Shown: positions 1 through 8,687 of the stretch, one piece after another
Layout: each line of letters starts with the position of its first letter
How positions within the stretch are numbered: the first letter of the stretch is position 1
NCBI GenBank assembly: GCA_021777105.1
Contig: JAIQZQ010000131.1
Coordinates: forward strand, 37,079 to 101,078
Direction of reading: 5' to 3'
DNA from: Candidatus Anammoxibacter sp.
Lineage (GTDB): Bacteria > Planctomycetota > Brocadiia > Brocadiales > Anammoxibacteraceae
DNA length: 64,000 nt
The notes under the pieces: model-generated
Database searches by the model: none
Told to the model about the DNA's origin: nothing
The model's input: only the letters and a program-made list of their open reading frames with translations
Program-made: the position numbers and the translations under genes

Positions 1-1
1 C

Positions 2-157
2 TGTCTACAGTTTGTAAAAGACGAGCGGTTTGACAAAGTTCTTGGAATATTAGACGAACTGCACCAAAGCTGGAACATGACGTTGGCCGCAAATTTAAAC
101 AGATCGCATCAATACGGAATCGTGCGCGTTAAGAGTGATAGATTTATACAAAAATAA
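2..157 (+). CDS. C-terminal fragment of an unidentified protein
   Basis: An open frame enters from the left edge of the window and runs 51 codons to a TAA at 155-157. The peptide is mixed polar and hydrophobic, has no membrane segment, and ends in a basic tail (VRVKSDRFIQK). I do not recognise the family from this tail. It is called coding because the frame is open from the edge, composition is protein-like, and the next 690 bases are clearly non-coding. The start and most of the gene lie outside the window. Confidence 0.55.
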   Translation, partial: CLQFVKDERFDKVLGILDELHQSWNMTLAANLNRSHQYGIVRVKSDRFIQK

Positions 158-849
158 TAAGTGGGCCGGGAAGAGGTAACCTGGCGTTATTCGCGTTCAT
201 TGTAAAGTTTGATTTAGCGGGTCGCTTACCGCCATAAGCAGAAGCGGACAGCCAAAGAGCTGAGAGCTGAGAGCGGAGCGCACAGGGCGTTAAGTAGACA
301 CAACGCAGTAATTTTCGGCGTTAGTCTCTACTCATATCGCTTTCTGCAATGCTTTGCGTTATGCTCTCCGCGCTCAACGCTTTTGCAAAAAAAACGGTAA
401 TTAGTCTCACTAAACCACGTTAAAAAAAAGAATGCGTTAATGTCGGCTTATTTCTTTTCCGGCTATAAGGTTTCAGTTCTAATGAGCCGCCCACTACGGC
501 TCATTAGCATCCCGCATTTGCGCTCAAAACTCTTTTTCTCTACTCTCCGCCATTATCAATGAAAATCCGCGTAATCCGTGTTCTGTGCATGTCCTTTTCT
601 TTTCGTCATTAAAAAACAATCGGTGTTGTTATATGTGCTAACAATAATGAGCCTATTTCTTATTTGTCGGCAAATTTTCCACTAAACCATTTTCTAAAAT
701 AGTTTCCTCTATAAACTTGTCCTATATTTTGTCCTTGTAATATGGGGCTAAATTTTAGTACCTTAAATAGGTCGTAAAGTCGGCGTTGAATACATTTTGC
801 GGTTAATTATTTCTAAAGACATGGCTATTACAATTCTGGAGGCAATAAT
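158..849. other. Intergenic region with low-complexity words and one strong hairpin
   Basis: I see no convincing gene in these 690 bases. The stretch holds word-like repeats such as AATCCGCGTAATCCGTGT near 545-582 and CTCTCCGC motifs, of the same style as the spacers at 45-49 kb. At 479-507 there is an 11-bp perfect stem (CTAATGAGCCG) with a 7-base loop; no U-run follows, so it is not a clear terminator. The last 100 bases should hold the promoter of the TA pair that follows, but no unambiguous -35/-10 pair is visible. Confidence 0.5.
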
Positions 850-1092
850 ATGCTAATTCAAAGCAAAGTCCAGCTTGAAAAGAAAATCTATGAGTTTATA
901 AAGAACTCCTATAAAGATTTACGCTATAAAAGTTTGAGCGAATATATGCGAGACGCAATCAACATTAAGGTTGAAGAGGATCAAAAGAGGCTCAGGGAGT
1001 TAAAGAGGGTAAATGCTATGAAGATGATCGGTAAAGCTCCATATGAAAACCTTTTTGAATCAATAGAAGGCGATGATTTTGAAAACAGGTGA
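850..1092 (+). CDS. Ribbon-helix-helix type antitoxin of a MazEF-like pair
   Basis: An 80-residue protein, predicted cytoplasmic. The first 50 residues suit a short beta strand followed by two helices (LSEYMRDAINIKVEEDQKR), as in ribbon-helix-helix DNA-binding antitoxins. The acidic C-terminal tail (ESIEGDDFENR) would be the toxin-binding segment. An ideal ribosome binding site, GGAGG at about 839-843, precedes the ATG. The toxin gene starts inside this one, overlapping by 20 bases, which is the usual order for these pairs and implies translational coupling. The role is assigned mainly from size, fold pattern and the clear MazF-family partner. Antitoxins of this type usually repress their own promoter; no operator is obvious here. 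Confidence 0.7.
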   Translation: MLIQSKVQLEKKIYEFIKNSYKDLRYKSLSEYMRDAINIKVEEDQKRLRELKRVNAMKMIGKAPYENLFESIEGDDFENR

Positions 1093-1435
1093 AATATATT
1101 GGGTAAATCTTGATCCTGCAATAGGCGACGAGATAAAAAAAAGACGTCCTGTAATTGTTTTGAATGGCGGGGACGGCAAAAACCTAAAACTTGCCATTGT
1201 GGCGCCGATAACCGGTTGGAGTCCACATTGGGAAAAGAATCCCTTTTTTCTTTCAATTGAGCCTGATTCGGAAAACAGGCTTCAAAAAAAATCTACAGTT
1301 GACTGTTTTCAGATCAGGAGCATTAGCCATAATCGATTTATTGAAAAGATAGGCAATATTTCACACGAAGAGATCGACCTGTTAAAAAAGTCTATTGCGC
1401 TCATCCTTGACATTTACCCTGAACATTGTGAATAA
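1073..1435 (+). CDS. MazF/PemK-family mRNA interferase toxin
   Basis: A 120-residue protein with the PemK/MazF barrel signature: an N-terminal GEIYWVNLDPAIGDE segment, then KKRRPVIVLN, a central VAPITGW strand, and a C-terminal VDCFQIRSISHNR motif with the conserved polar and basic residues of the active groove. Family members cleave single-stranded mRNA at short sequences and stop translation. Length is typical (about 110-120). The start ATG at 1073 lies inside the antitoxin gene (20-base overlap), so the two are one transcript. Nothing appears truncated. The cleavage specificity cannot be read from sequence. Confidence 0.9.
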   Translation: MILKTGEIYWVNLDPAIGDEIKKRRPVIVLNGGDGKNLKLAIVAPITGWSPHWEKNPFFLSIEPDSENRLQKKSTVDCFQIRSISHNRFIEKIGNISHEEIDLLKKSIALILDIYPEHCE

Positions 1436-1632
1436 AATTGAACTTGCCGGAGCTTTGCCGTTGTGGAAGCAGGGGCATTATCTAAAGCCGCAATAAATAA
1501 CTTGAACAGATCCAAAATCATGATAAAATTGAATGATTTAAGTTAGGGTTCGAAAAAAAAACACCAAGTTATTTCTTTTCGAGGCTTCAGTTTATTCTGA
1601 TAATTTTGAGAGCAAGGGCGGGTAGCGATTTT

Positions 1633-2097
1633 ATGAAGGAGCTGGCAGTATCTGCAATTTGTAATGGGACGGTGATTGATCAGATCGACAGTAAGAGGAC
1701 TTTTATTGTGTCTGAGATATTGCGGTTGCATGAGGAGGAGCGGGAGGTGCTTGTCGGTATTAATCTCTCAAGCAAAAAGCTTAAAAAGAAGGGTATTATC
1801 AAGATTGAGGGCAAGAACCTGACCCGAAGCGAGGTGAACAAGATTGCCTTGATTGCGCCTGACGCGACGTTGAACATTATTCAGAATTACGAGGTTGTAA
1901 AAAAGTTGCAGGTTGAGTTGCCTGATATAATTGAGGGGCTTGTGAAATGCATTAATCCTAATTGTGTGAGCAACCATCAGACTGTTGAAAATAAGATTCA
2001 TGTGGCCGGCAAGAATCCGGTTAAACTCAGGTGCCACTATTGCGAAAGGTTGATGGGGGTTAAGGATATTGAGTTGATTGAAACTTTTATTTATTAG
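1633..2097 (+). CDS. pyrI: Aspartate carbamoyltransferase regulatory chain PyrI
   Basis: A 154-residue protein matching the PyrI family along its length. The N-terminal nucleotide-binding domain opens with a NGTVIDQI segment that aligns with the family's RGTVIDHI. The C-terminal zinc domain carries the four cysteines with the right spacing (C-x4-C in KCINPNC, later C-x2-C in CHYC). PyrI binds CTP/ATP and tunes the catalytic trimer PyrB in pyrimidine synthesis. I chose ATG 1633 rather than an upstream TTG at 1606, because the nine extra residues (MRARAGSDF) do not fit the family. pyrB is not adjacent, which is unusual, since pyrBI is normally an operon; it presumably lies elsewhere in the genome. 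Confidence 0.9.
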   Translation: MKELAVSAICNGTVIDQIDSKRTFIVSEILRLHEEEREVLVGINLSSKKLKKKGIIKIEGKNLTRSEVNKIALIAPDATLNIIQNYEVVKKLQVELPDIIEGLVKCINPNCVSNHQTVENKIHVAGKNPVKLRCHYCERLMGVKDIELIETFIY

Positions 2098-2132
2098 AAA
2101 AAAACGGCAATAAACTAGTGGGAAGAGAATAG

Positions 2133-2873
2133 ATGGGCAATTGGAGAGGCAAGGTTATAGGCGGGGGCATTGGATTTATGTTCGGCGGGCCGTTTGGGGC
2201 TATACTGGGCGCAATGGCCGGGGACGTATTTGATAAAAATTACAGGGTTAACGGGGATCAGCGCGCGCCGAGCGAGATATGCGACAATGATCGCAAGTTT
2301 GTTTTTATTAACAGTCTTGCGGCGGTGGCGATGTCCGTGGCTAAGGCTGACGGACATATTCACGAACGCGAAGTAAAGGCGATTGAGAATTCGTTAATAA
2401 ATTTAAGGTTTAATGGGGACGACCTAAATTACGCAAGGAGCGTTATTAACAAGTTTGCGTATGGTGATATAAATCTAAGGGATGCGTGCCGCGGTTTTAA
2501 GTCTGTGACGTCTTATAACGAGGTTTTGATGTTGTTGCGTATATCTTATATTGTGGCGTTTGCGGACAATGTTTTTCACCCGGACGAGGAGAGGGAGATA
2601 AGCCAAATTGTCTCGCATCTCGGCATTGGGTTTAACGACGCTTTAAAGGTTAGGTCGGAATTTGTGAAGAAATCATCGCGAAATTATGAGGTCTTTGGAC
2701 TCTCGGATTCCGCTTCAAGGGATGATATTGAGCACGCGTTTAGAAATTTGTCAAAGAAGTATCACCCGGACAAGGTCTCGCACCTGGGCGACGAGTTTTC
2801 AAGGGTGGCTAAAGGGAAATTTCAGGAGATAAACAGGGCGTATCAGGAAATTAAAATGGAGAGAGGGTATTGA
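2133..2873 (+). CDS. djlA: DjlA-like membrane-anchored J-domain co-chaperone
   Basis: A 246-residue protein with the DjlA plan. Residues 1-35 form a glycine-rich membrane segment (GKVIGGGIGFMFGGPFG) ending in a VFDK motif close to the family's HMFDK. Residues about 45-170 form a TerB-like helical domain with the repeated acidic pattern AKADGHIHEREV and ADNVFHPDEERE. The C-terminal J domain (about 180-246) contains the essential HPD tripeptide (KKYHPDKV). J domains stimulate DnaK ATPase activity; DjlA places this at the inner face of the cytoplasmic membrane. Length is close to E. coli DjlA (271). It follows pyrI by 35 bases and precedes a small membrane protein, so the three may be cotranscribed. 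Confidence 0.88.
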   Translation: MGNWRGKVIGGGIGFMFGGPFGAILGAMAGDVFDKNYRVNGDQRAPSEICDNDRKFVFINSLAAVAMSVAKADGHIHEREVKAIENSLINLRFNGDDLNYARSVINKFAYGDINLRDACRGFKSVTSYNEVLMLLRISYIVAFADNVFHPDEEREISQIVSHLGIGFNDALKVRSEFVKKSSRNYEVFGLSDSASRDDIEHAFRNLSKKYHPDKVSHLGDEFSRVAKGKFQEINRAYQEIKMERGY

Positions 2874-2908
2874 TACCCTTTTATAAAAATTAACAGGAGA
2901 CGATTGTA

Positions 2909-3220
2909 ATGGATGTAAATGAAGATGATGGTAAAAATGCGCTTGTCGGAATGGACAAGATGGTGTTGGATGTTGAGGGGCCGTTTACAGCAGCCTCTGT
3001 AGTTTCATTTATAATGGGGTCTTTTCTCGTTCGAGGCGTGGGTAGCCTGGTTTGCGTTGCGTTGGCCTTGGCGTTTGGCGCGATGTTTCTTATCGGCGGC
3101 GTTAGCCTCTTGAAACGCGCTTGCCCTGCTTGCAACAATACTGCGGCCGTGGCCGGCATTGAAGGCGAAGCGGAAGCCTCCTCTGAAGGCGGCGGATTTG
3201 AGAATGAGCTTGTTGAGTGA
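2909..3220 (+). CDS. Small membrane protein of unknown function
   Basis: A 103-residue protein with two likely membrane segments (about residues 26-42 and 46-68, the latter rich in Ala/Val/Leu/Gly). These are followed by a CPAC motif (residues about 71-74) and an acidic, Gly/Glu-rich tail. A good ribosome binding site (AGGAG, around 2894-2898) precedes the ATG. Codon use resembles the upstream djlA gene. The CPAC motif could be a thioredoxin-like or metal-binding pair, but this is speculative. It ends about 60 bases before a terminator-like structure, so it closes the pyrI-djlA group. I do not recognise a family. Confidence 0.6.
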   Translation: MDVNEDDGKNALVGMDKMVLDVEGPFTAASVVSFIMGSFLVRGVGSLVCVALALAFGAMFLIGGVSLLKRACPACNNTAAVAGIEGEAEASSEGGGFENELVE

Positions 3221-3279
3221 GTAGTTTTGCCGGTTGTCAAATTTGCCGGTGGCGGTTCTCAAAATTTGTAGATGGATAA

Positions 3280-3342
3280 AAGGCTAAAGCCTTAACTCCA
3301 ACAGCTTGATTTTGTTGGAATTTACCCTTTAGGGTTTTATTT
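3280..3342. terminator. Convergent terminator-like array of three hairpins
   Basis: Three small inverted repeats follow one another: AAGGCT-aa-AGCCTT (3280-3293), CCAACA with TGTTGG (3298-3318), and CCCT-tt-AGGG directly followed by TTTTATTT (3325-3342). The last fits a Rho-independent terminator for the + strand genes. It lies between two converging genes. Confidence 0.5.
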
Positions 3343-3409
3343 CACAGCATTTGAATATAAACATACGCGAATATAAATTTGCGAAAACCTGAAGTTTTTA
3401 ACTATACAA

Positions 3410-5149
3410 TCATTCTTCAAATGTTTTGAGGCCTGCAAGCTTTTTAGTTTTCATTGCGGGTTTTATCAATATCACATCGGCGGTGCTTTCGCCTTTTCGA
3501 TGGTAGCCAAATTTGTCAAAGGCGTTTTTGTTGATTTTGTAGTCTTTTTTGTTCATAAAGATGTAGACATCCTTCCCCTTGTTTTCAAACGATTTTACGG
3601 CGTCTATATTGCCGTTTTCTATCTTTTGAGCAGTTTTTCCGCTGTAAAAGACCAGGCTTGACGGTATTTTTCTATACGACAGCAAAGTGTAATCATTGCC
3701 GGCCGGCAGCGCATCGTTTGCAAGCGCTTTTGTTGACCTGTTGTCGCCCATAAAGAGATGCAGGTTCAATCCTATTAAAACAATCATAATGTAGCATGTT
3801 ATAACAAGCGTGTATTTGCCCCATGCAATGCCTTTAAAGGCAACCGCGGCCAACGGCGCCGCCATGCATAAGCAAAATGCAAACATAAGCAGGAAGATTC
3901 TGCCCTGTAGCAGCATATATTTGCCGGAAAACCATGTTGGCGCGCAAAACATGACTATTAATGAGAATATGAGCGTAAGCGTTAGTATTGCGAACTGCGC
4001 TTTCTTGTCCTCGCGTCTGTTTCTACGCCGAATATTGTTAAATACTATAAGGCAAATAAAAGGGACGGTCGGGGCCATGGGCAGTATGTATGAAAAGAGT
4101 TTTGATTTGGACAATGAGAAGAAGACGAGAACCACTATCATCCATACGCTAAAGAAAATTGCCCGCGATTTTTCAGGATCATTCTTGTTGTTTCCCGCGC
4201 TGTGATTGATTGCGTTCTGTTTTTCCCCCGCAAATCCCCAGCCATATTTGCGCGGAAATATAAATGCCAGGGGCGCAAAGAGCGACCATGGGAAAAAGCC
4301 GATAAAGAAAAAAGTGACGTAAAAATAGAACGGCTCAGGATGTTGGTAGCCTCCCACAAACCTTCCGTAGGTTTCATTAAAAAGCAGATTTAGCGTTCCG
4401 GGCAATCCCGCGTTAATTACAAACGCAACGCTCCATGGAATTGTAAGGGCTGCAAACACAACCAAGCCCAACCGCGACCAGAACTGGGCAAGGAACCTTA
4501 TGTCGCGCATGACTATCAGGAAAACGCAAACCACCATAAAAAATATCAATATGCCCATATGCCCCTTGGCTAGGAACATCATGGACATTGAAAAACTCAT
4601 TGCTATTTTGACCCTGTTGCTTAACATCCCTTTCTCGTAACCCGTGTAAAATAGATAGAGGCTCAGGTAGAGAAAGAATGACAATGTCATGTCGGTTATG
4701 CATAGGCGCGATATGCTGTAATACAATGGGCATACGGACAGGATCATGCCTGCCAGAAACCCGTTTTTGCGGCCCCACATCTTTTTCGCCCACAGGAATA
4801 TTAGAATAACGCCGCCTATTCCAAATATGACTGACGGCAGGCGTGCGGATGATTCAGACGCGCCTAACCATTTAAGCGGCATTGCGGTCAGCCAGTAAAA
4901 GAGTGGAGGTTTGTTTAAACGCGGCTCGCCGTTAAAATGCGGTATGATCCAGTTGCCTTTATCAACCATCTCTATAGCGCTGGATGCGTAACGTGGCTCG
5001 TCCGGGTCAAATAGCGGCATAGTGTCAATCTTAAGGAGGAAGAGGAACGCCGTTAACATAGCCAAGCCAAAAAGCGCTAAAATGTCTGTGTGTGTAAATG
5101 CGTTTTTGGATTTTGAGTCAAAAGTTTGCGAGTTTGTATTTGTCGTCAT
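3410..5149 (-). CDS. ArnT-like / PMT-family (GT-C fold) lipid-linked sugar transferase
   Basis: A 579-residue integral membrane protein with about ten or more hydrophobic segments. The N-terminal region has the GT-C hallmark in the first outward loop: FDPDEPRYASSAIEM at about residues 46-60, where the acidic pair after the first membrane segment is catalytic in ArnT and protein mannosyltransferases. It is followed by a NKPPLFYWLTA motif at about 78-88, also typical. Family members move a sugar from an undecaprenyl-phosphate carrier to lipid A, protein or another acceptor on the outer face of the membrane. The acceptor cannot be deduced here, since no lipid A or glycan genes are adjacent. Length suits the family (about 550). 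The gene stands alone and converges with the pyrI group. Confidence 0.8.
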   Translation of the reverse strand: MTTNTNSQTFDSKSKNAFTHTDILALFGLAMLTAFLFLLKIDTMPLFDPDEPRYASSAIEMVDKGNWIIPHFNGEPRLNKPPLFYWLTAMPLKWLGASESSARLPSVIFGIGGVILIFLWAKKMWGRKNGFLAGMILSVCPLYYSISRLCITDMTLSFFLYLSLYLFYTGYEKGMLSNRVKIAMSFSMSMMFLAKGHMGILIFFMVVCVFLIVMRDIRFLAQFWSRLGLVVFAALTIPWSVAFVINAGLPGTLNLLFNETYGRFVGGYQHPEPFYFYVTFFFIGFFPWSLFAPLAFIFPRKYGWGFAGEKQNAINHSAGNNKNDPEKSRAIFFSVWMIVVLVFFSLSKSKLFSYILPMAPTVPFICLIVFNNIRRRNRREDKKAQFAILTLTLIFSLIVMFCAPTWFSGKYMLLQGRIFLLMFAFCLCMAAPLAAVAFKGIAWGKYTLVITCYIMIVLIGLNLHLFMGDNRSTKALANDALPAGNDYTLLSYRKIPSSLVFYSGKTAQKIENGNIDAVKSFENKGKDVYIFMNKKDYKINKNAFDKFGYHRKGESTADVILIKPAMKTKKLAGLKTFEE

Positions 5150-5260
5150 TGTAAAATATGGAAACTTTTTGGAGTTCAGAAACTGCTGAAAAAGCTTTTT
5201 ATGCGGCTAATTAAATATGATAAAGCAATATGAGGATATTACTCTATTTTAAATATTGAT

Positions 5261-5303
5261 TAAAATCAAATAAAAACGTTTACGCTATTAAAGATTTTAC
5301 TTA
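5261..5303. repeat. Dispersed repeat 'a', copy 1
   Basis: The stretch TAAAATCAAATAAAAACGTT and the bases after it closely match 10899-10940 (about 85% identical over 42 bases). The second copy contains a near-consensus promoter (TTTACA, 17 bases, TAAAAT) upstream of purB; this copy has TTTACG and TATCTC at the same spacing. Confidence 0.5.
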
Positions 5304-5385
5304 TCTCAAGACTTGAACCAGCAAACTGTAATTTTACTTTTTTCGGATTTTCCATGTTTTTCACCCATAAGATAGTAAAAAAGTC

Positions 5386-5414
5386 TTTACATGGCCATAA
5401 AGTTGGCCTACTAT
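5386..5414 (+). promoter_or_regulatory. Promoter with operator palindrome for the Phd/PIN pair
   Basis: A -35 box TTTACA (5386-5391) and a -10 box TACTAT (5409-5414) are separated by exactly 17 bases. The spacer contains a perfect inverted repeat GGCCA-taaagt-TGGCC (5393-5408), well placed for repression by the antitoxin. Transcription would start close to the ATG at 5421, so the message would be leaderless or almost so. Confidence 0.6.
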
Positions 5415-5420
5415 ATAGAT

Positions 5421-5660
5421 ATGAAAACGGCAAACGTAGCAGAGTTAAAAAATAATTTAAGCAAATTCCTCTCAGTTGTACAAAACGGGGAAGAAGTTGC
5501 AATTTGCAAGCGCAATATTCCGGTTGCGCGTTTAGCTCCCATCAAGACGAAAGAGAATAAAAATCATACTAAGCTTGGCTGTGGCAAAGGAACTGTCCAA
5601 ATTCTGGGCGATTTAACAGAACCTATGATTCCATCTGAGAATTGGGATATGTTAAAATAA
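5421..5660 (+). CDS. Phd/YefM-type antitoxin
   Basis: A 79-residue protein opening with MKTANVAELKNNLSKFLSVV, the classic Phd/YefM N-terminus (a small DNA-binding domain that dimerises). This is followed by GEEVAICKRNIPVARLAPI, another family hallmark, and an unstructured C-terminal tail that would bind the toxin. I chose ATG 5421 over ATG 5391, because the extra residues do not belong to the family and 5391 overlaps the -35 box. The stop codon overlaps the toxin start (TAATGA). Self-repression through the palindrome in the promoter spacer is likely by analogy with other Phd systems. Confidence 0.85.
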   Translation: MKTANVAELKNNLSKFLSVVQNGEEVAICKRNIPVARLAPIKTKENKNHTKLGCGKGTVQILGDLTEPMIPSENWDMLK

Positions 5661-6052
5661 TGAAACTTCTCCTTGATACATGTTGTATTATCTGGGCCGT
5701 GAGTAATCCGGAATCCCTTTCCAAGCCGGCGGGTGATTTGTTACAGTCCGAGGATTCCGAGATTTTTGTTTCCCCTATAAGCTCTGCTGAAATTGCGTGC
5801 GCGGTTGAACGCCGCCGTATTAAATTGAACCAACATTGGAAAACATGGTTCAGGCATTATATTGCATTAAATCAATGGCAATTGGAAAATATCGATCTTG
5901 AAATAATAGAAGAAGCTTACTCATTGCCGGAAATGTCTAATACCGACCCCGTAGACCGTATTATTACCGCTACTGCCAGGTTAAAGAACTATACCCTCCT
6001 TACCGCAGACAAAAAAATATTAGCTTATCCGCATGTAAAAACAGTTTGGTAA
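5660..6052 (+). CDS. PIN-domain ribonuclease toxin (VapC-like)
   Basis: A 130-residue PIN-domain protein. The four acidic positions of the active site are visible: D in LLLDTCC near the N-terminus, E in SSAEIACAV, D in DPVDRIITATA and D in LLTADKKI. Such toxins are Mg-dependent endoribonucleases, commonly cutting tRNA or rRNA. The chosen start ATG 5660 overlaps the antitoxin stop by one base, giving translational coupling. The ending VKTVW is identical to the ending of the other PIN toxin in this window (41809-42195), so the two are related copies rather than unrelated members. Confidence 0.88.
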   Translation: MKLLLDTCCIIWAVSNPESLSKPAGDLLQSEDSEIFVSPISSAEIACAVERRRIKLNQHWKTWFRHYIALNQWQLENIDLEIIEEAYSLPEMSNTDPVDRIITATARLKNYTLLTADKKILAYPHVKTVW

Positions 6053-6514
6053 ACTTTCTAAAACCGTAAATCCACAGACTTGTTGCAAATCTCCAATTTT
6101 AAAACGCAATTGCAAACGAAACTCCAGTTTCGTGTCGTTGCATGGAATGTTAAACGTGAAAATCCGAATTTCATGCTTTTTTTTAGCCCCCCAAACCATG
6201 AATTCCAGCTCTTTTTTTGCTTTTATCTTGTTTTATCGTTTCCATGCCAACCTCCAACCGTCTATTGTCTGTTGTTTTTTGCTTTCCGCTCTATACGCCC
6301 AGCTCATTGTTTTCTGCTTTTTCTTAGAGCCGTCACGCTTTTGTGCGGTTATACTTTTATTTAAAAAAATGCTGTCGCAAATGACCTACAATATATTCAC
6401 AATAAATATTTTACAGTACAAACTACAAAACATTATATGCCTCCACTGCAAGGTGTTGATGTTTTTCTTTAAACAAGTTAAATTTTTATTATAAAAAATG
6501 GATAAAGTTTGTAA
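6053..6514. other. Intergenic region, no gene seen
   Basis: Pyrimidine-rich, low-complexity sequence between the TA pair and the 632-residue orphan gene. The open frames here (6080-6364, 6132-6494) encode Phe/Leu/Cys-rich peptides with no start signal, and I reject them. An 8-bp perfect hairpin ACGAAACT-cc-AGTTTCGT lies at 6116-6133 without a T-run. Confidence 0.5.
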
Positions 6515-6543
6515 TTGACATGAAATATATAAAAATTTAGAAT
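6515..6543 (+). promoter_or_regulatory. Near-consensus promoter for the 632-residue orphan gene
   Basis: TTGACA (6515-6520), a 17-base spacer and TAGAAT (6538-6543). It would give a leader of roughly 180 bases before the ATG at 6730. Confidence 0.6.
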
Positions 6544-6729
6544 TTCAACAGTCAGTTTTTGAACAGGATAGGAACGTCTAAAAGATAAGTATATTAATTT
6601 TGTAGAGACTGAATAGGTTTCTTGGCTTTTTGAATTCCTGATTGTCAATAGGTTAGGTTTGTTTCCCCTTGATTCATTTGTAGGTTGATAATTATAAAAT
6701 AGTCAAATAGGCAATATGAGATAATTTTG

Positions 6730-8625
6730 ATGCAAAAATCTTCAAATACAACTGTCAATCTGGAATTAGAAAAGTCTTATGATAATAATGCGTCTTGGTT
6801 GTATGACAAATTTAAGTTAGAAAATCCAGAAGTTAAAACAAATGGCGTTTGGAAGAAAGGTTATGTTTATTATTTTTATTGTTTAGATATAAATGATGAA
6901 GAATCTTTTGAATCGTGGTTGTACGAAAATAAACCTATAGGATTGCAGGTTAGCATTGTTGCAAGTGTTCCTAAAGAAGCTGTAAAGTTGCCTTCTAGGA
7001 CATATAATGAAGTTATTGAGCAAAAAGGATTTCCATTTAGTATACGTTATTTTAAAGCAATGTTATATCTTGAGCTAGGGAAAAACTTTCCATTCTTTAT
7101 TATTAATGAAGATCAAAAAAAACGTGCTTTTAAAATTATTACAAAATCAAAACTTACAACTGATGAGAAAAAGTTGTTTGATATTTCATTTTCAAAGATG
7201 GAAATAGGCAGGGATTATCAATTTGAAATTGATAATAATTTAGATTGTTCATCGTTGTCTTTTAGAAGTGTTGATAAATCAGGAGATATAGAATTAATAC
7301 CTTCCAAATTTCTGTTTAAAAGTGTGTCTGGGCCGTTGCGTTCTATAATTGAAGAAGATGAAGAATTTTGGATAGATAATCGTAATATAGTATTTGGAAA
7401 TAAGCAATTTGATAATAAGCCTTTGCCTGCAACTAATTGGGACAATATTAATGGGGCATGTTTGCTAGATACAAGTGTGTTCCCTGCTTATAATATACGT
7501 AATTATTTAACAATATTTAAAACTGTAATTTTAGCATTGCCTCTTAAAAATAGTTTTGAAAAAGTTCTGCATTCATTAACAATCTCAGAAAAAGAGTTAA
7601 TAGAATTAATTAATCAAGGATATGTAAAAATAATTTTACCTCATGCTATTGACCGTTACAATAAAGAGATATTAGAAATTGTAGCGGAATCATCTCCTCA
7701 TAATTTAATTCTTTCTCGTAAATTGACTTGTTTAGCAATTGAAGACTTAAAGCATAAAATACCTTATTTATTTCCTTCTGTAAATACTGTTGAGCAGCAA
7801 ATATTACTTCAAACTATGTACAATGTGGCCACAAAATCGAATAATGTAATTGTAAAGAAAAGGTTGTTGACGCTTGTTAAAATTTTAGGTGAAATTTGGT
7901 CTTCATCAATTATTTTAGCGCACAAATATGGAGCTTTTAGTATAGGGCAATGTTTAGGAAAACTGGCCTCTGGATTGTACAAAAATATGACAGGGCGGGA
8001 TCTGATAATAGAATTTGGTAGTGCAGCATTGCCTTTGCAATTGGGGACGGCTCTTAACTCAACGGTTTACCCTGTAAATTTTGAAAATTATTCAGAACTA
8101 TTACATACAGAATATATAGCCAGTTTATATTCTGATATTCCTAAAGGAAAAACTCTGCAAGATGCTAGTCTTTTAAATGTTTTTGCTAAGGACCTTTTAT
8201 CGGTTGATAATTCAGTTCCAATAATTGAATTTGTTAAATCGTTTAAAGGCGGGGATATTGAACGTCTTCGCAATTTGTTTTTTAAGAAACAAGAAGCAAT
8301 TGCAAGTAATGATGAATTTATTAATATAATTAATAATTTTAATAAAACAGTTACAAGTTATGAAAAAAGGAAAAAATTTTTAAGTAGACATGATATTAAG
8401 GCTTTATTGCCGTTATGTAGCGCATTAACAGGTGTTATATATGATCGTCCCCTTGAAGGTGTTTTTGGAGGTTTTAGTCTTTGGTTTATAAATATTTTTG
8501 ATCAATATAGAGGATCAAATAGCACTTTGGATATGATATTAGATGCATTTGAGGGTTCCATAACTATGAAAAACCCAAATACAGTTATGCTTGGAAGGAT
8601 CAAGAAAAAATTAAAAGCTCTATAG
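6730..8625 (+). CDS. Orphan AT-rich protein of unknown function, 631 residues
   Basis: A 631-residue protein that I do not recognise. It has no signal peptide and no clear membrane segment. Helical, Leu/Ile-rich stretches dominate from about residue 260 onward (for example around LTISEKELIELINQGYV), and the C-terminus is basic (GRIKKKLKAL). No nuclease, ATPase or protease motif is evident. The gene is much richer in A+T than the housekeeping genes around it (about 30% G+C by eye), it stands alone with its own near-consensus promoter, and it is followed by a MITE-like element. All of this points to recent acquisition. ATG 6730 is chosen over the TTG just before it; no Shine-Dalgarno sequence is obvious. 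A defence or phage-related role is possible from context only. Confidence 0.75.
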   Translation: MQKSSNTTVNLELEKSYDNNASWLYDKFKLENPEVKTNGVWKKGYVYYFYCLDINDEESFESWLYENKPIGLQVSIVASVPKEAVKLPSRTYNEVIEQKGFPFSIRYFKAMLYLELGKNFPFFIINEDQKKRAFKIITKSKLTTDEKKLFDISFSKMEIGRDYQFEIDNNLDCSSLSFRSVDKSGDIELIPSKFLFKSVSGPLRSIIEEDEEFWIDNRNIVFGNKQFDNKPLPATNWDNINGACLLDTSVFPAYNIRNYLTIFKTVILALPLKNSFEKVLHSLTISEKELIELINQGYVKIILPHAIDRYNKEILEIVAESSPHNLILSRKLTCLAIEDLKHKIPYLFPSVNTVEQQILLQTMYNVATKSNNVIVKKRLLTLVKILGEIWSSSIILAHKYGAFSIGQCLGKLASGLYKNMTGRDLIIEFGSAALPLQLGTALNSTVYPVNFENYSELLHTEYIASLYSDIPKGKTLQDASLLNVFAKDLLSVDNSVPIIEFVKSFKGGDIERLRNLFFKKQEAIASNDEFINIINNFNKTVTSYEKRKKFLSRHDIKALLPLCSALTGVIYDRPLEGVFGGFSLWFINIFDQYRGSNSTLDMILDAFEGSITMKNPNTVMLGRIKKKLKAL

Positions 8626-8687
8626 GGGCAAGCCGGGGTATGGTTTTAATTATTAAGTGTTTACTAATGTTAAATTAACTTTTTCTT

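Noticed and set aside
6080..6494. Two overlapping open frames after the Phd/PIN pair
   Set aside because: Phe/Leu/Cys-rich translations of pyrimidine-rich spacer text, no ribosome binding site, no recognisable domain.
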